From Leptospiraceae bacterium (GTDB taxonomy: Bacteria; Spirochaetota; Leptospiria; Leptospirales; Leptospiraceae), in NCBI GenBank assembly GCA_017996175.1, contig JAGOHK010000016.1:1-59044 (forward strand): DNA of 59,044 nt. Direction: 5' to 3'. Both the position numbers and the translations under genes were made by a program. Within the stretch, counting starts at the first letter, position 1. Every line of letters starts with the position of its first letter. Positions 44,028-52,486 of the stretch are shown in pieces. The notes under the pieces are model-generated. The model did no database searches. It had not been told where the DNA came from and worked only from the letters and a program-made list of their open reading frames with translations.

Positions 44028-46333
44028 TTCTTTCCATAATACCGCGCATAATAGCTACATTCCTTTATGATTTCAGAATGATACTTGGTGTCGGAGTAAA
44101 TATCTCTTAGCTCCTGAAAGTATTTTCCGGGTTGGAAGTCTTTGGTTTTTTCCTTATCACACCAATAACATGCACTGGGTTTGTGTTCTTCTGTTAAATA
44201 CCATTCGTTCTGTTCGCATTTCGCCGCCATGAATGTCATTTTGGCTTTAAATTCTTTGCTTTTACTATTTTCACGGGCTAATAGGTAGTTTTTTAAGGCG
44301 AGTGAATTACTTAACTCGGGATAGAATTCCTTTTTTTGATTATCTTTAAAATCTAAGTCAACCCATTTATTGTAAGTATTAAAGCTATGAATGCGACTAA
44401 AATGAAAATTACTTGTTCCAAAGTAATTCATATTATAAAAAGCATTTGCAAGTTTGAAATATTTTTTGGAAGAATTACTCGGACTCGTCTCTGCTTCTTT
44501 TTTTAATCGAATCATTTCTTGAAGAAAGGTTTTGTGGTTATAGATACTTAGCATTTTTTTATTCGATTCGTGGTAATAGCGATCTTTAATTTCTATTTGG
44601 AATGGGTCGTTTATAAAAATTCGCTCTGTGTAATGTTGGTCTTTGTGGTTCCAATAGGACTCTTTAATTTTGTCAAATGCTTTTAAAGAGTTCTCTAAGT
44701 CTCCTACTTGAGCGTAGCGAATACCGAGTAATAATAAATAGTCATCATAGGAATGCATTGGATTTTGTAACATCACTCGCATAAGAGGTGAATGATTATT
44801 ACCTTCAATGAAGTCTACCATTCTCTTCGTATTTTCTAAATTGCTAAAACGATTTTTAAATATTCCACTTCGAATCCATTCTGCTTTTTCCAACTCTCCC
44901 TTTCTTGCATAGAATACTCCCAGTAAGCCGCGAACCCATTCTCTGGGAAAATTTAGATTGAAATCATTAGAAATGCTTTCTTCTTTCGAAAATAAAAAAT
45001 TCATTTCATATAGAATTGTCAGCTCTGATTTATCGGCCATTGTTTCCATTCGTAAAAGTTTTCCGAGTAGGCTTGTGATTTGGTATTGTTTTTCGAATAC
45101 TTCCACGTTGCCTTTTAGTATAAATGCAGATACTAAAAATTTATCTCCTTCTTTAAAATTTAATGACAGGTAATTCAGGTATGCCGCAGCAATCTTCCAA
45201 GCAAATCTATTTTTAACTCTATCTTGATTAGCAATGGAATTTACAGTTGTGATTAAAGCTTGATCATTTAAAGGTATGATTTTTTGCAATTTTGGATTTT
45301 CGTAATCTTTATATTGAATTCCATTTTCGAAAACTAAATAGCTTTTACTCTTAATTGTTGCTATTAATGAGAAAGTCAAATATTTGGAATTTGGATCTAA
45401 GAAATATAATTCCTTAATTGCCCGCAATGCATCGAAATTTTCTCCAAACAAATACCAAAGTATTATTTTTTCGTTTTTATTTTTAGCCAATTTTAAAGTT
45501 TCTTCCCAATCTTTATCATCGATCGGATGAAAATCGGCAATCGCATAGTATCTTTGTTTTGGAGAATTTAGATATATTAACGCATACAGGTAGTTAGCCA
45601 TTCCTATTTCCTTTTGCTTTTTATATGAAGCTGCAACGTATCCGAGTGTTCTCCATTTCATTGAATCAGTTAGTCTTATCTTAGAAAAATGTTCATTATA
45701 GAATTTAATGGACTCTTTGTATTCAGATTTAAAGAAATAAAGTCGAACGATTTGAAAAATATATCTTTCTTTTATGAATTGGAATTTTTCGTTCCGATAA
45801 AGACTTATTCCTCCATTAATCTGATTTTGGATATTAACTTTGGTTTTATCGGGGGCAAGTTTAGTATTCGAATCATCTGCCCAATGTTCACTACTTGCAG
45901 CGAATGCTTCATTTCGTCTCGCAAAACCTAAGTAATAAAAGAAGGCTTTTGTTTTCTTTGGATATTTAAAAAAACTTTTCCCATACTGTTTAACAGTATC
46001 GCTCTTGATTGGAGTTTTATTTTCTCGGTAAAATAAGATTTCGTCAATGTCGGATGGTTTAGATTCATAAAGCCAGAAAGATATCGTATCTCGTTCTACC
46101 TGCTTTTCAAAAAAAATATTCCATTCAATTATATTCTGCTCTCTGAATAAATAATCGTTCGGATAATCGAAATCACTCGCTTCCTCTTTTTCTAAATTAC
46201 CTAAGATACCTTCTATAAAAAAAGGAGGGTATGGACTCCTTCCATAGAAATCCGATGAGCATGGTAGAATACTGTTAGTTATTCCGAAAAACAAACTAAA
46301 AAATACGATTGCAAACTTGATCCAGGAATTCAT
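44015..46333 (-). CDS. Large exported protein with TPR-like helical repeats
   Basis: 772 residues with a signal peptide (FAIVFFSLFFGITNSILPC); the Cys may be a lipobox or the start of the CSSDFYGRSPYPPFF region, where a C..P.YP text recalls exported proteins of Bacteroidetes. The mature part is a long run of helical pairs of TPR type (RLYFFKSEYKESIKFYNEHF, GYVAASYKKQKEIGMANYLY, LLLGIRYAQVGDLENSLKAF). No catalytic motif. It overlaps the upstream gene by 38 bases, so co-translation is likely. Confidence 0.65.
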   Translation of the reverse strand: MNSWIKFAIVFFSLFFGITNSILPCSSDFYGRSPYPPFFIEGILGNLEKEEASDFDYPNDYLFREQNIIEWNIFFEKQVERDTISFWLYESKPSDIDEILFYRENKTPIKSDTVKQYGKSFFKYPKKTKAFFYYLGFARRNEAFAASSEHWADDSNTKLAPDKTKVNIQNQINGGISLYRNEKFQFIKERYIFQIVRLYFFKSEYKESIKFYNEHFSKIRLTDSMKWRTLGYVAASYKKQKEIGMANYLYALIYLNSPKQRYYAIADFHPIDDKDWEETLKLAKNKNEKIILWYLFGENFDALRAIKELYFLDPNSKYLTFSLIATIKSKSYLVFENGIQYKDYENPKLQKIIPLNDQALITTVNSIANQDRVKNRFAWKIAAAYLNYLSLNFKEGDKFLVSAFILKGNVEVFEKQYQITSLLGKLLRMETMADKSELTILYEMNFLFSKEESISNDFNLNFPREWVRGLLGVFYARKGELEKAEWIRSGIFKNRFSNLENTKRMVDFIEGNNHSPLMRVMLQNPMHSYDDYLLLLGIRYAQVGDLENSLKAFDKIKESYWNHKDQHYTERIFINDPFQIEIKDRYYHESNKKMLSIYNHKTFLQEMIRLKKEAETSPSNSSKKYFKLANAFYNMNYFGTSNFHFSRIHSFNTYNKWVDLDFKDNQKKEFYPELSNSLALKNYLLARENSKSKEFKAKMTFMAAKCEQNEWYLTEEHKPSACYWCDKEKTKDFQPGKYFQELRDIYSDTKYHSEIIKECSYYARYYGKKSEL

Positions 46334-47342
46334 AAGGATAATTTAAAAAGTTGGATTCATCTAAGTCAAAGAAAATAATTTTTCGATTTAGATTTTTTGC
46401 GTTCGAATGGAGGAGTGTAGCTGCATTTAAGAGTTCTTCTTGGGAAATTCTTTCTAGATGAAGTTCGTCATCTTCCCGGAAATACTTGCCGCCCGTGAGA
46501 GTGGACTTGGTGACAAGGTATGTATTAGGATTATCCGCAGATTTTAGAATTCCTTTGTTTTGTAAAGTTTGTAAATCAAAGTCTTTCAGTAAATCTTGGA
46601 TGGCGTTGTCTCGTTTATGAATGACCCAGCTAAAAATAGGGAGGGCAATATCGAGTTTGCGTGGATAGTTGTTTAGACTCTGGATGTATTTCGCTGCATC
46701 GTTGGAATTGTAGATGGAGTTACTACCCGTTTTCCCCAGTTTGCCCATATTGTAAAACATGAGAACGTATTTATCCACAGGAGGAATTCCTGTTCGTTCG
46801 AAGTATTTCACTTGGTGGAGACGAATTGTAGTAGAAATTGTTTTATTCGAAATAGTTTTTATTTTGCCCAAGAATGAAAAATACAATTCGCGGGTGCTAT
46901 CCGACCAATCACAATCTAGTTGGATTTCATTATAGGGAATTGAATTTTCTTTTGCGATAGAATTTATTTTAGAAAATACTTTTTTCGCGAGAGACTCTGC
47001 ATCTTCTTTGGAAAAATGATGAAATGTATGATTTGTAATGTACACAACCGGAATAATAGAAGTATCCGCAGGTGGTGAAATTTTTCCAATTACTCCGAGG
47101 GGAATCGGATTGTCTTTTTCTTTTTTGTCTACATCAAAGAATCTTAGATAAATTTCTTTCGTCTTAAAATGTTTTAACGCTTCTGCTTCCTTTTTAGAAA
47201 ATTGGAAACTCGTTTTCCAGTAATAGAAAGAAACTTCTTTTTCTTTTTGGCAGTTAATCAGGAAAAGAAATGGAATGAAAAATACAATACGACCTATACG
47301 TAGAAATATTTTTTTATTGATATTTTTTTGAGCGCAGGGCAT
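46296..47342 (-). CDS. DUF3142-like lipoprotein, possible glycosidase fold
   Basis: 348 residues with a lipobox-like FLFLINC. The mature text (IYLRFFDVDKKEKDNPIP, IPVVYITNHTFH, IQLDCDWSDSTRELYF, KYVLMFYNMGKLGKTG, RKLDIALPIFSW) recalls proteins annotated as DUF3142, with the strand-helix alternation and acidic clusters (QLDCDW) of a TIM-barrel glycoside hydrolase. No activity can be stated. It overlaps the downstream 772-residue gene by 38 bases and the upstream small gene by 29. Confidence 0.65.
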   Translation of the reverse strand: MPCAQKNINKKIFLRIGRIVFFIPFLFLINCQKEKEVSFYYWKTSFQFSKKEAEALKHFKTKEIYLRFFDVDKKEKDNPIPLGVIGKISPPADTSIIPVVYITNHTFHHFSKEDAESLAKKVFSKINSIAKENSIPYNEIQLDCDWSDSTRELYFSFLGKIKTISNKTISTTIRLHQVKYFERTGIPPVDKYVLMFYNMGKLGKTGSNSIYNSNDAAKYIQSLNNYPRKLDIALPIFSWVIHKRDNAIQDLLKDFDLQTLQNKGILKSADNPNTYLVTKSTLTGGKYFREDDELHLERISQEELLNAATLLHSNAKNLNRKIIFFDLDESNFLNYPYEFLDQVCNRIF

Positions 47343-47466
47343 TGATACTCTTCGGATTTTGACGAATATGAATTAGTTTTAAGTCCTCTAAAAAATCTGA
47401 TAGAGAAAGTGATTCACCATTAAACTCTGCTTCATAAATACTTTTTCGATATTCAATTAAGATCAT
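47314..47466 (-). CDS. 50-residue small protein, unknown
   Basis: ATG at 47464-47466 with an excellent GGGAG ribosome site (47473-47477) 6 bases away; the frame runs 50 codons to TAA at 47314-47316. It starts MILIEYRKSIYEAEFNGESL and is slightly acidic, with no membrane segment. It overlaps the start of the DUF3142-like gene by 29 bases, so it probably begins that operon. No family recognised. Confidence 0.55.
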   Translation of the reverse strand: MILIEYRKSIYEAEFNGESLSLSDFLEDLKLIHIRQNPKSINALRSKKYQ

Positions 47467-47513
47467 TTTATACTCCCAGAATATTTAGACTATTTGATTA
47501 GTGCAAGAACATT

Positions 47514-47801
47514 TCATCTCTTGTTTTTCCCAAAAATTCTAAATACAATATAAATGAAAATGAAATGAACCAAAAACCAAAATGGAAAAATCATTATACT
47601 AACCATAATCGCCCAGGGACTAAAAAAGATTCGAATTAAAAACTCTTCGAACGTACACGGATAAGCAGGAATATCCGTCGGAGCTGCGGGACAAATTCCA
47701 TTGAAATTTTGAATGCTATCGAAAGATATTGCGATAATGTAAATCAAATAAGTAATGATAGAAACTGGAATGGAAATTAAAAAGACTTTTAGAAATTTCA
47801 T
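47514..47801 (-). CDS. Small membrane protein, two helices
   Basis: 95 residues from ATG 47801 (a longer frame to 47831 adds only a weak lead). Two hydrophobic stretches: MKFLKVFLISIPVSIITYLI and AIMVSIMIFPFWFLVHFIFI, with a loop containing two Cys (GICPAAPTDIPAYPCTF). Possibly an integral membrane protein of unknown function. The ribosome site is weak. Confidence 0.5.
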   Translation of the reverse strand: MKFLKVFLISIPVSIITYLIYIIAISFDSIQNFNGICPAAPTDIPAYPCTFEEFLIRIFFSPWAIMVSIMIFPFWFLVHFIFIYIVFRIFGKNKR

Positions 47802-47898
47802 ATAGCCATAAATAAGAATTAACTTTAACAAATCAATAAAAACTCAGGCTCTTTTGTATTCAGTCTGTCCGATTAGATTAAATCCATAAAATAACAAC

Positions 47899-47926
47899 TT
47901 GACAAAGAGAGTTAAGTCGTTATATT
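47899..47926 (+). promoter_or_regulatory. Sigma70 promoter placing the start at the DUF29 ATG
   Basis: -35 TTGACA (47899-47904), 16-base spacer, -10 TATATT (47921-47926). Transcription would begin 6-8 bases later, at or just before the ATG at 47934. No Shine-Dalgarno lies before that ATG, so a leaderless mRNA is likely. Confidence 0.65.
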
Positions 47927-47933
47927 AAAAATC

Positions 47934-48389
47934 ATGACTATTCGTGCACCGATTGATCTAAAAAAACTTTATGAAGAAGATGAACATCTCTGGCTTTTTG
48001 AAAATGCAAAATTACTTCGAGAGGGTAAAGTTGATCTTGTGGATATTGAACATTTGGCGGAGGTGCTTGAAGATATGGGTAAGAGAGATTTCAGGGAAGT
48101 TTTGAGTAGAATGAGAATTTTAATTATGCATATTTTGAAATGGATGTTTCAAAAAGAAGAGCGCTCTAATAGCTGGAAATTTACAATCGTTGAACAAAGA
48201 AAACAATTAAATGCAGAATTTCAAGATAGTAAAAACTTAAAAAATCATGGAATTAAAAATTTCGAAGATACTTATGCGGATGCAAGGGATTTAGCCTCCG
48301 CAGAAACTGGTCTTCCTTTGTCTACGTTTCCAGAAAATCCTCCCTTTACGTTTGATCAGGTGATTGATGAAAATTATTTGCCAGAGTGA
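47934..48389 (+). CDS. DUF29-family protein
   Basis: 151 residues, cytoplasmic. DUF29 text: LYEEDEHLWLFENAKLLREG, DIEHLAEVLEDMGKRDFREV and HILKWMFQKEERSNSWKFTI. DUF29 is a widespread helical family without known function, common in cyanobacteria and spirochaetes. Leaderless start inferred from the promoter above. The next gene starts 50 bases after the stop. Confidence 0.87.
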   Translation: MTIRAPIDLKKLYEEDEHLWLFENAKLLREGKVDLVDIEHLAEVLEDMGKRDFREVLSRMRILIMHILKWMFQKEERSNSWKFTIVEQRKQLNAEFQDSKNLKNHGIKNFEDTYADARDLASAETGLPLSTFPENPPFTFDQVIDENYLPE

Positions 48390-48439
48390 GCGAATAATTT
48401 TTATCTTGCTATTTACAGATATTATATAAAACAAATCTT

Positions 48440-48646
48440 ATGAGTAACCAAGAAAATCAAATCTATTATAATACATTACGCAATATGAGCTTTGAAAAAA
48501 AAGCTTTGAAAGTATTTGAACTTACGGAAATGACAAGACAACTTATGAAACATGGATTAGAATTGCAATATCCTGAAAAAAACCAAGCTGCAATTCAGGA
48601 ACTTTATTTAAAAAGACTAGCAGAATGTCACAACTCGAACTACTAA
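48440..48646 (+). CDS. Small partner protein of the downstream nucleotidyltransferase
   Basis: 68 residues, helical: MSFEKKALKVFELTEMTRQL and LYLKRLAECHNS. I recall similar 60-75-residue proteins next to genes for this class of nucleotidyltransferase in other bacteria, usually without function. No ribosome site is seen before the ATG. The gene overlaps the nucleotidyltransferase start by 22 bases, which implies coupled translation. Confidence 0.6.
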   Translation: MSNQENQIYYNTLRNMSFEKKALKVFELTEMTRQLMKHGLELQYPEKNQAAIQELYLKRLAECHNSNY

Positions 48647-49182
48647 AAAAAACTCTAAATGCATTAGAAGCGCATAATATTGAATATATGCTTGTCGGCT
48701 CTTTTGTTTCTAGTCTCTATGGAGAGCCAAGAAGTACACAAGATATTGATATGATTGTATCTATTAACCGAAATCATATTGCAAATTTGGTAAAGCATTT
48801 TCCCCCTCCCAAGTATTACCTGGATGAAGAGCTAATTCAAATAGCTATAGAGAATGAAAAGATGTTTAATCTTCTTGATACAGAGGAAGGAGATAAAATA
48901 GATTTTTATATTCAAAAAAAAGAACCTTATGAAATAGAAAAATTTCAAAGAAGAATCAAAAAATCTTTTTTAGGAATGGAAGTATTTTTTCTATCTCCAG
49001 AAGATTTGATTTTATCAAAGCTAGTTTGGTCTAAAAAAAGTGGTTATAGTGAAAAACAATTTCATGATGTAAAAGGAGTTGTTCGGGTTCAAAAGGATAA
49101 TTTAGATTACCCTTATTTAGAGAAAAAAGTAATAGAACTAAAATTAGAAGAATTCTGGGAGAGGCTAAAGAAGGAATTATGA
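48625..49182 (+). CDS. Nucleotidyltransferase of the MNT/AbiEii-like superfamily
   Basis: 185 residues. The polymerase-beta fold signature is GS-x13-DxD: G25-S26 in MLVGSFVSSLYGEPRSTQDI and D40/D42, with a third acid likely in GDKIDFYIQK. The rest (FLSPEDLILSKLVWSKKSGY) is typical of the family. Such enzymes may transfer an NMP to proteins or tRNA and occur in toxin-antitoxin systems; the substrate here is not known. It overlaps the small gene (22 bases) and the oxidoreductase gene (4 bases, ATGA). Confidence 0.75.
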   Translation: MSQLELLKKTLNALEAHNIEYMLVGSFVSSLYGEPRSTQDIDMIVSINRNHIANLVKHFPPPKYYLDEELIQIAIENEKMFNLLDTEEGDKIDFYIQKKEPYEIEKFQRRIKKSFLGMEVFFLSPEDLILSKLVWSKKSGYSEKQFHDVKGVVRVQKDNLDYPYLEKKVIELKLEEFWERLKKEL

Positions 49183-50189
49183 AAGCATTCGAACTCCAAA
49201 ACAATTTCGGATTAGAAAATTTAAAATTAATCGAAAGACCCGAACCAAAGATACTAAATCCAAATGATGTACTTATAAAAATAAAAGCTACTTCTTTAAA
49301 CTTTAGAGACTACTTAGTAGTAACCGGTAAATACAATCCCAAGTTCAAACTTCCGTTTGTTCCGTTGAGTGATGGAGCTGGTGAGGTTTTGGAAGTTGGA
49401 TCTACTGTGACTGATTTCAAAATTGGTGATAGAGTTATACTTCAATTTGCCCCTAAGTGGCTCGATGGAGATGCTACTTATGAACAGTCACGTTATACTT
49501 TAGGCGGACCGCTTGACGGAACTCTGATGGAGAAAAAGGTTTATCCTGATTATGCGCTTGTAAAGATTCCTGATTACATGACCTATGAAGAAGCGGCAAC
49601 TCTTCCTTGTGCGGCTCTTACTTCTTGGTCGTCTCTTGTTACTTATGGAAGAATTTTTCCAGGTGATACAGTGGTTGTTCTTGGAACGGGAGGAGTGTCT
49701 ATTTTTGCTTTGCAGATTGCTAAGTTTCACGGCGCAAAAGTAATAGTAACCTCTGGAAGCGATGAAAAATTAGAACAAGCAAAGTCTCTCGGCGCAGATC
49801 ATGTAATCAATTACAAGACAACGACTGATTGGGGCAAAAAAGTAAAAGAAATCACAGGCACTGGTGCAGATCATATCATCGAAGTAGGCGGAGCAGGAAC
49901 TCTCGAACAATCTATCAAAGCCATTCGCCCTTTTGGTCAGATTAGTCTGATCGGAATTCTTGCCGGTGGTGCAAAGGATTTGAATTTACTCCCCGTTCTC
50001 ATGAACAATATCAAACTTCAGGGAATTCTCGTTGGTAGCAAAGCAGGATTAGCCTCTATGTGTAAGGCGTTTGAATTTCATAAAACTAAACCTATTATTG
50101 ATAAAGTTTTTTCGTTTGAAGAGTCTGTGCAAGCGATTGAATATTTGAAAACAGGAAGTCATTTTGGGAAAATCGTAATTAGCCTTTGA
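49179..50189 (+). CDS. Zinc-independent MDR alcohol/quinone oxidoreductase
   Basis: 336 residues. The N-terminal GroES-like domain (ATSLNFRDYLVVTGKY) lacks zinc-binding Cys/His, followed by the Rossmann motif VVLGTGGVSIFALQIAKFHG and DHIIEVGGAGTL. Likely a NAD(P)H-dependent reductase of quinones, enals or alcohols; the substrate cannot be told. It overlaps the nucleotidyltransferase gene by 4 bases, though there is no obvious link in function. Confidence 0.85.
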   Translation: MKAFELQNNFGLENLKLIERPEPKILNPNDVLIKIKATSLNFRDYLVVTGKYNPKFKLPFVPLSDGAGEVLEVGSTVTDFKIGDRVILQFAPKWLDGDATYEQSRYTLGGPLDGTLMEKKVYPDYALVKIPDYMTYEEAATLPCAALTSWSSLVTYGRIFPGDTVVVLGTGGVSIFALQIAKFHGAKVIVTSGSDEKLEQAKSLGADHVINYKTTTDWGKKVKEITGTGADHIIEVGGAGTLEQSIKAIRPFGQISLIGILAGGAKDLNLLPVLMNNIKLQGILVGSKAGLASMCKAFEFHKTKPIIDKVFSFEESVQAIEYLKTGSHFGKIVISL

Positions 50190-50264
50190 TGTTCTTTCAA
50201 AGATTAGAAAGGATCAACCACATGCACTTCACTGAGCTAAAAAATTATCCCTGCTTTTGAGCTT

Positions 50265-51482
50265 TTATTCTGATGGTTTCGCTGGATTGGGAACACTTAG
50301 TGCACTTATCCAACAAATCAACCAATCTGATTCCCAAGGACGAGCTATTTTATTATACAGAAATACGGGATTATTTTGTTTTAATCCTTTATTAGTAAAG
50401 GAATCAAACGTAGAATCATAGTAGATACTGTATGAGGTACCTACAATTTCGGAAGCAGAATAGATTTCTTCCACAGTATAAAATTCAGTATCCCAAGAGC
50501 TCCATAATTGCCCATCGTCCGACGACTTTGCAAATATCCCATTAAATCGAGGCGTATCCCAGTAAGTCTCTCTTGATGATCTTTTGGAACTGTAAATTAA
50601 TGTCCCATCTGAAAAAACAACAGTGGTAAAATTGCTTGGAAAGGATTGTGGATATTCTGTCCATGTAAATCCGCCATCTGTAGTTTTGAATATACTAGTT
50701 CCTCCTGAAATAAATCCTGTGTTGTCATTATTGAACCAAAAATATTCCGGTCTAAAGTCTACACCGGTTCCAGCGGAAAATTGATACCTCATATTCCAGC
50801 TTATTCCTGAATCGTTACTAACGTATAATTTTGTGCTAGTAAGATCGTTGTTTTGATATACCAAAACTCTTTGTAACCCATTAGCCTCAGATTTATAATG
50901 TAGAATTGTATTGCCTGAAATAGAATTTTGATTCCAAGTTATACCTCTGTCATTGGAAGAGTATATCGCATAAGAATCATTAACCGGTCCTACAAAAATA
51001 TGAATAGAATTTAGATCACTCGCGTGGAAAATTTTGATTAAATTTCTGTCGGTAATACTTTGAACAGGAGAATTTAATTTTTCCCAATTCGCACCGCCAT
51101 CTTCCGTTAGCCACAAGAACTTTAAACTTAGTGCATAATAAATAGAATTATCCCAAATTGCCGCCAAAAGAAGATTATCCTGTAATGTAAAATACTTCCA
51201 CGTTTGAGCTCTATCAAAGGAAAAAGCTAAATTTGGAAAAACTTTCGTTTCTTCCGTAGAATAATAACCAATAGAATAAGCTGCATAGATGCTATTCACA
51301 AAATTCGCTTCGCTTATAGAACTGTAAACTTTATTCATAGGAATATGACAAAGTGCGTTTCGGAGCATATAATCTTTTGTTCGCTGGTCGCGTTTTTTAT
51401 TATGCTCACTATCAAAAATTTGACTACAGCTAACTAAACATAAAATAATTGCGGTTAAAGGAAAAAAATTTTGAGAAAACAT
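50265..51482 (-). CDS. BNR/sialidase-like propeller lipoprotein
   Basis: 405 residues with a lipobox (ILCLVSC). The mature part has repeated Asp-box-like motifs such as FSFDRAQTWKYF, WLTEDGGANWEKL, SSNDRGITWNQN, VSNDSGISWNMR, KTTDGGFTWTEY and KSSDDGQLWSSW, about six copies of S-x-D-x-G-x-T-W. This pattern marks BNR/YCF48-type propellers. No glycosidase active site is claimed. It is expected on the envelope; the binding partner is unknown. Confidence 0.8.
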   Translation of the reverse strand: MFSQNFFPLTAIILCLVSCSQIFDSEHNKKRDQRTKDYMLRNALCHIPMNKVYSSISEANFVNSIYAAYSIGYYSTEETKVFPNLAFSFDRAQTWKYFTLQDNLLLAAIWDNSIYYALSLKFLWLTEDGGANWEKLNSPVQSITDRNLIKIFHASDLNSIHIFVGPVNDSYAIYSSNDRGITWNQNSISGNTILHYKSEANGLQRVLVYQNNDLTSTKLYVSNDSGISWNMRYQFSAGTGVDFRPEYFWFNNDNTGFISGGTSIFKTTDGGFTWTEYPQSFPSNFTTVVFSDGTLIYSSKRSSRETYWDTPRFNGIFAKSSDDGQLWSSWDTEFYTVEEIYSASEIVGTSYSIYYDSTFDSFTNKGLKQNNPVFLYNKIARPWESDWLICWISALSVPNPAKPSE

Positions 51483-51716
51483 TCTAATCGACTCCTGTAT
51501 AAATCATTGATTTAAAAGAATGGAAGCTATTTTTTCGAATATGCTTTTGACTCTAATTCTGAAATAAATTTTTTCCTGTAACCATTAAAGGAATTCTGAG
51601 GAAACCAATCAATTACTTTAATTTATTTTACCTCTGGTATTACTCTATGTCTCTTGTGTGCGGCGGCTCTTTTTAACCCTTGACTGCCAGCCTCTTTCTA
51701 TAAGTCTAGATTTCAA

Positions 51717-52265
51717 ATGACAAACGAAACAGAAATTGACGAAGAAGATTTAGTTCCCGCTGAAGAGAGTCCCGAGTTATGGGAAAGAGTTCTCATGATG
51801 GTTGGAGTGATTGGGTTTAAAGAAGATAAGGCTTGGGCGGAGGATGCGCGTGAGGCGATTTGGAAAAAAATTGAGACACTTCCAGAGGATGCTACAGAAA
51901 TTCCGGAGGCGATATTAGATTCCATTTCGAATCTCATGGACAAAGTAATTTCTGAGTCGAAAGTTCCAGAAATCAAACCGGTTTTGAAATTAATTCCTGA
52001 AACGAATGATGATTTTATTTTATTTCGAAATCGAATTGCCCTTTGTTTGATTGCTCATTTTGATATGTATGAGGATGATCTGGAGAGCAAAAAGGGGATA
52101 ATCGAGGAATACATAGATTTTATCAAAGAGGAATTTGTCGGGTTTGAAGAGGACTATGAATCTGCTTATGCCGAGTTTGATTTATCACTTAGCGAGAAGG
52201 AAGATTTCTTTTTGGCGAATTTTTTTCCTGAGCGTTACGAAGCAGATATAGATGAGGAAGAATGA
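51717..52265 (+). CDS. Acidic cytoplasmic protein, unknown
   Basis: 182 residues, very rich in Asp and Glu (MTNETEIDEEDLVPAEESPE and the C-terminal ADIDEEE). Helical with no signal or membrane segment. Could be a binding or chaperone-like protein; no family recognised. Single gene, followed by a CGGGAATGACA repeat. Confidence 0.6.
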   Translation: MTNETEIDEEDLVPAEESPELWERVLMMVGVIGFKEDKAWAEDAREAIWKKIETLPEDATEIPEAILDSISNLMDKVISESKVPEIKPVLKLIPETNDDFILFRNRIALCLIAHFDMYEDDLESKKGIIEEYIDFIKEEFVGFEEDYESAYAEFDLSLSEKEDFFLANFFPERYEADIDEEE

Positions 52266-52286
52266 ATGCTAAAGAGCCGCTCAAGC

Positions 52287-52378
52287 TGTCATTCCCGAAA
52301 TTTTCTATCGGGAATCTCTATATGTAAGTAGCATCTTCTATTACTTGAGATTCCCGATAACGGATTTCGGGAATGACA
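52287..52378. repeat. CGGGAATGACA palindromic repeat (copy 2)
   Basis: Begins TGTCATTCCCGAAATTTTC and ends GGATTTCGGGAATGACA, with an inner ACTTGAGATTCCCGATAA. Lies in the spacer between 51717-52265 and the FMN enzyme. Confidence 0.75.
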
Positions 52379-52486
52379 AGAAGAAAAACTTCCCATGACT
52401 AATTGACTTTAATTAGCAAACAAATAAAAACTTTACTTGCCTACTTGTAAGAGTTCCTGTACTTTCGTTTTTTGTGCGAGAGGTTT

